This document shows positions 61,223-64,000 of a stretch of DNA of 64,000 nucleotides, piece by piece. The stretch's first letter is position 1. Every line of letters starts with the position of its first letter. The notes beneath the pieces were generated by a model. The model had not been told where the DNA came from. It did no database searches and was given only the letters and a program-made list of their open reading frames with translations. Origin of the DNA: Winogradskyella forsetii. Lineage in GTDB: Bacteria > Bacteroidota > Bacteroidia > Flavobacteriales > Flavobacteriaceae. Where the stretch lies: positions 496,001-560,000 of the forward strand of contig NZ_CP053348.1 of the NCBI RefSeq assembly GCF_013394595.1, read 5' to 3'. The position numbers and the translations under genes were made by a program.

Positions 61223-63424
61223 ATGAATTTTAGACAGGTTGTGGCTGTTTTTGGCTTTTTAATGACTTCAATGGTTTTTTGCCAAGAAAAACAAATCACG
61301 CTTCAAGACATTTGGAGTGGTCAGTTTAGAACAGAAGGGATGCAAGCCTTGCATTCTATGGATAATGGAACTCAGTATTCAGTCTTAAATTTTGATAGGC
61401 AAACAAGAATCTCGACCATAGATATTTACGATTATAAAACCTTGGAAAAAGTGAAAACCTTGGTATCTTCGGCTGATATAGCTGAGATTCAAGGTTTTTT
61501 TGATTACGCTTTTAGTGCTGATGAATCTAAAGTGATTCTCACTACAAAATCGGAACCAGTGTTTAGACGTTCCACTTTGGGCGAATATTATGTATATGAT
61601 ATCGCTTCAAAAAAAGTGACCAAAGTATCTGATAATTTAATCCAAGAACCAACCTTGTCGCCAGATGGCACAAAAGTAGCTTACGGATTAGAAAATAATT
61701 TATTCGTTAAGGATTTAAAATCTGGAAAGGTTCAACAAATCACAACCGATGGTGAAAAAAATAAAATCATCAATGGAATTACGGATTGGGTTTACGAAGA
61801 GGAATTTGCTTTTGTAAGGGCTTTCGATTGGAACACAGAAAGCAACAAAATTGCTTTTATAAGATTTGATGAAACTGATGTGCCAGAATTTTCAATGGAT
61901 GTTTATGGTTCAGATTTATACCAAACCCAGCATGTCTTCAAATATCCTAAAGCGGGTGAAGCCAATTCTAAGATTTCTTTGCACTTGTATGATTTAAATT
62001 CCAAAAGTGTTAAGGAATTAAAAGTTGATAAAGCTTATGAAGATTTCTACATCCCAAGTATAAAGTGGACTAACGATGCGGAAGTTTTAAGTGCACAATA
62101 CATGAATCGTCATCAAAACGAATTAGACCTTTGGATGATTGATACAGAATCGATGACCTCTAAAAATGTTTTAGCAGAAAAAGACAAGGCCTATATCGAT
62201 GTCACTGATAACTTAACGTTTCTAAAAGATAATAGTTTTATTTGGACGAGTGAAAAGGACGGTTTTAATCATATTTATCATTATTCCAAAGATGGAAAAT
62301 TGATTAATCAAGTTACAAAAGGAAACTGGGAAGTGACCGATTACTATGGTTTGAATGAAAAGTCGAATACCATTTATTACCAATCCACCGAAAATGGTTC
62401 TATTAATAGAGCTATTTACTCTATTAAATTAAACGGGAAAAACAAGAAGAGACTTACTGAAAAAGAAGGGACAAATAGCGCATCTTTTAGTGCTGACTTT
62501 ACCTATTTTATAAACACGCATTCTAGTGCATCATCGCCACAAGAATATACGCTTTATGATGCCAAGTCTGGTGATGTGGTTAAGCGTATTAAAGATAATG
62601 ATCAGTTGGCAGAAAAAATGGATAGCTATGTCACCTCTAAAAAAGAGTTCAGTACTATAAATGTCAATGGCAACGATTTGAATATGTGGATGATAAAACC
62701 AGCTGATTTTGATCCAAAGCAGGAATATCCATTGTTTATGTACCAATATTCAGGTCCAGGCTCTCAGCAAGTCGCCAACCGCTGGAATAGCGCCAATGAT
62801 TATTGGTTTCAAATGCTGGCACAAGAAGGTTATATTGTGGCTTGTGTAGATGGCAGAGGAACAGGATTTAAAGGTGCAGATTTCAAAAAGGTAACCCAAA
62901 ATGAATTGGGGAAATATGAAGTGGAAGACCAAATTGAAGCGGCGAAACAACTCGGAAATCGAGATTATATAGATGCCTCACGAATTGGAATTTGGGGCTG
63001 GAGCTATGGCGGTTTTATGAGCAGTAATGCATTGTTCAAGGGAAATGATGTGTTCAAAATGGCAATTGCCGTTGCACCTGTAACGAGTTGGAGGTTTTAT
63101 GATACTATTTATACTGAACGCTACATGACCACACCTCAAGAAAACCCAAGTGGCTATGATGAAAACTCTCCAATCAATCATGTCGATAAGCTTAAAGGGG
63201 ATTATCTATTAATTCATGGAACAGGTGATGATAACGTGCATGTGCAAAACACCATGCGTATGGTAGAAGCTTTAATCCAAGCCGATAAACAATTTGAATG
63301 GATGTTATATCCAGATAAAAACCACGGTATTTACGGTGGCAATACAAGATTACATTTGTATAAAAAGATGACGGATTTTATTAATAGGACTTTGGGAGAT
63401 AAACTTGAAGCAAGTGATAAGTAA
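61223..63424 (+). CDS. S9-family dipeptidyl-peptidase IV-like enzyme, secreted
   Basis: The 733-residue protein with a signal peptide (ends near MVFCQ) has the DPP4 beta-propeller (about 40-480), including the WVYEEEF substrate-binding Glu pair motif (DWVYEEEFAFVRAF). A C-terminal alpha/beta-hydrolase domain has Ser about 594 in GIWGWSYGGFM, Asp in HGTGDDNVH and His in DKNHGIYGG. It cleaves dipeptides, often X-Pro, from peptides in the periplasm. A POT peptide transporter follows after 60 bp, which suggests peptide breakdown linked to uptake. Confidence 0.92.
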   Translation: MNFRQVVAVFGFLMTSMVFCQEKQITLQDIWSGQFRTEGMQALHSMDNGTQYSVLNFDRQTRISTIDIYDYKTLEKVKTLVSSADIAEIQGFFDYAFSADESKVILTTKSEPVFRRSTLGEYYVYDIASKKVTKVSDNLIQEPTLSPDGTKVAYGLENNLFVKDLKSGKVQQITTDGEKNKIINGITDWVYEEEFAFVRAFDWNTESNKIAFIRFDETDVPEFSMDVYGSDLYQTQHVFKYPKAGEANSKISLHLYDLNSKSVKELKVDKAYEDFYIPSIKWTNDAEVLSAQYMNRHQNELDLWMIDTESMTSKNVLAEKDKAYIDVTDNLTFLKDNSFIWTSEKDGFNHIYHYSKDGKLINQVTKGNWEVTDYYGLNEKSNTIYYQSTENGSINRAIYSIKLNGKNKKRLTEKEGTNSASFSADFTYFINTHSSASSPQEYTLYDAKSGDVVKRIKDNDQLAEKMDSYVTSKKEFSTINVNGNDLNMWMIKPADFDPKQEYPLFMYQYSGPGSQQVANRWNSANDYWFQMLAQEGYIVACVDGRGTGFKGADFKKVTQNELGKYEVEDQIEAAKQLGNRDYIDASRIGIWGWSYGGFMSSNALFKGNDVFKMAIAVAPVTSWRFYDTIYTERYMTTPQENPSGYDENSPINHVDKLKGDYLLIHGTGDDNVHVQNTMRMVEALIQADKQFEWMLYPDKNHGIYGGNTRLHLYKKMTDFINRTLGDKLEASDK

Positions 63425-63484
63425 GAATAAGAATCATCGAAAATAAAAGGCTAAACTAACTAACACTAACTAATTATTGAAATT

Positions 63485-64000
63485 ATGTCAACAGCAACTC
63501 AACCAATTAAACGAAAAGAACTTTTTGGACATCCAGTAGGTCTTTTTGTTTTGTTTTTTACAGAAATGTGGGAACGTTTTTCTTATTACGGAATGCGTGG
63601 AATTTTAGTCCTATATATGGCTGCATCTGCAACAGCTATTGATCCAGGATTGGGTTGGTCCAATAAAGACGCGATTTGGTTATACGGTTGGTACACGATG
63701 TTGGTATATGTAGCTTCTATTCCAGGAGGTTGGATTGCTGATAAATTTTTAGGGCAAAAGAAAACCGTTATGATTGGTGGATTATTACTATGTGTTGGAC
63801 ATGGTGTTTTAGCAATTCCTCAAAGTTGGGCGTTTTTCACAGGTCTACTTTTAATTATTTTAGGTGTTGGTGGTCTTAAACCAAACATCTCAACCATGGT
63901 TGGTGGTTTGTATAAAGAAGGGGATATTAGACGGGATAGCGGATTTACAATATTCTATATAGGAATTAATATTGGTGCATTTTTAGCAAGTATAACAGTA
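63485..64000 (+). CDS. POT/PTR-family proton-dependent peptide transporter, N-terminal part
   Basis: The first 172 codons are present and the gene leaves the window. N-terminal GHPVGLFVLFFTEMWERFSYYGMRG is the family's FFTEMWERFSYYG signature. It is followed by helices with GGWIADKFLGQKKT and GGLKPNIST, also characteristic of POT transporters. It imports di- and tripeptides across the inner membrane. Its position after the DPP4-like peptidase fits use of the released dipeptides. Confidence 0.93.
   Translation, partial: MSTATQPIKRKELFGHPVGLFVLFFTEMWERFSYYGMRGILVLYMAASATAIDPGLGWSNKDAIWLYGWYTMLVYVASIPGGWIADKFLGQKKTVMIGGLLLCVGHGVLAIPQSWAFFTGLLLIILGVGGLKPNISTMVGGLYKEGDIRRDSGFTIFYIGINIGAFLASITV

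Overview
The window is chromosomal DNA from an AT-rich member of the Bacteroidota, most likely a marine Flavobacteriaceae. Evidence for this: SusC/SusD pairs, lipoproteins with the Bacteroidota signal style, a TAnnTTTG-type promoter in front of tRNA-Phe, an arginine pathway with an N-acyl-ornithine transcarbamylase, a mevalonate pathway, and an ISL3-type element of the two-ORF kind I associate with this phylum.

Positions 1-16.9 kb, all on the minus strand, hold amino-acid biosynthesis. The arginine/proline cluster reads GNAT acyltransferase, argG, argC, proC, argD, argF', argB, argE (argE is cut by the window start). Upstream of it lies gapN. The branched-chain cluster reads ilvD, ilvB, ilvN, ilvC, ilvA. 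Short palindromic repeats are scattered between these genes. Some lie directly before start codons and some run into coding sequence (argD 3' end, argG 5' end).

Positions 17.2-45.7 kb, on the plus strand, hold a fasciclin lipoprotein and then a large polysaccharide utilisation locus. Its parts in order are: a membrane-spanning propeller/Y_Y_Y/HTH regulator, SusC, SusD, a twin-LamG surface lipoprotein, two GH144-like enzymes, an esterase, two GH3 enzymes, a GH2 enzyme, a second esterase, an S1 sulfatase, GH43-CBM32-FnIII, an endonuclease/exonuclease/phosphatase-fold protein and a sugar MFS transporter. Two GH144 plus two GH3 suggest a beta-1,2-glucan or another beta-glucan as backbone. GH2, GH43, esterases and a sulfatase suggest a decorated, possibly sulfated, polymer.

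Positions 45.7-49.9 kb are the most unusual part. Seven tandem copies of a ~381-bp unit lie downstream of tRNA-Phe. Each carries a small GIY-YIG nuclease gene, a remnant of the tRNA-Phe 3' end, a 16-bp perfect palindrome and a terminator-like hairpin. The copy nearest the tRNA is split by a complete 1,419-bp ISL3-family insertion sequence with an 8-bp target duplication.

Positions 50.0-57.9 kb, plus strand, form a housekeeping envelope cluster: coaX, outer-membrane barrel, TPR protein, lptC, small membrane protein, CBS/DUF21 protein, PpiD-like isomerase. Positions 58.2-61.1 kb, minus strand, carry two mevalonate-pathway genes (HMG-CoA reductase and a GHMP kinase). Between them sits another GIY-YIG gene, flanked by perfect 30-bp inverted repeats. 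Positions 61.2-64 kb carry a DPP4-like peptidase and a POT peptide transporter that runs off the end.
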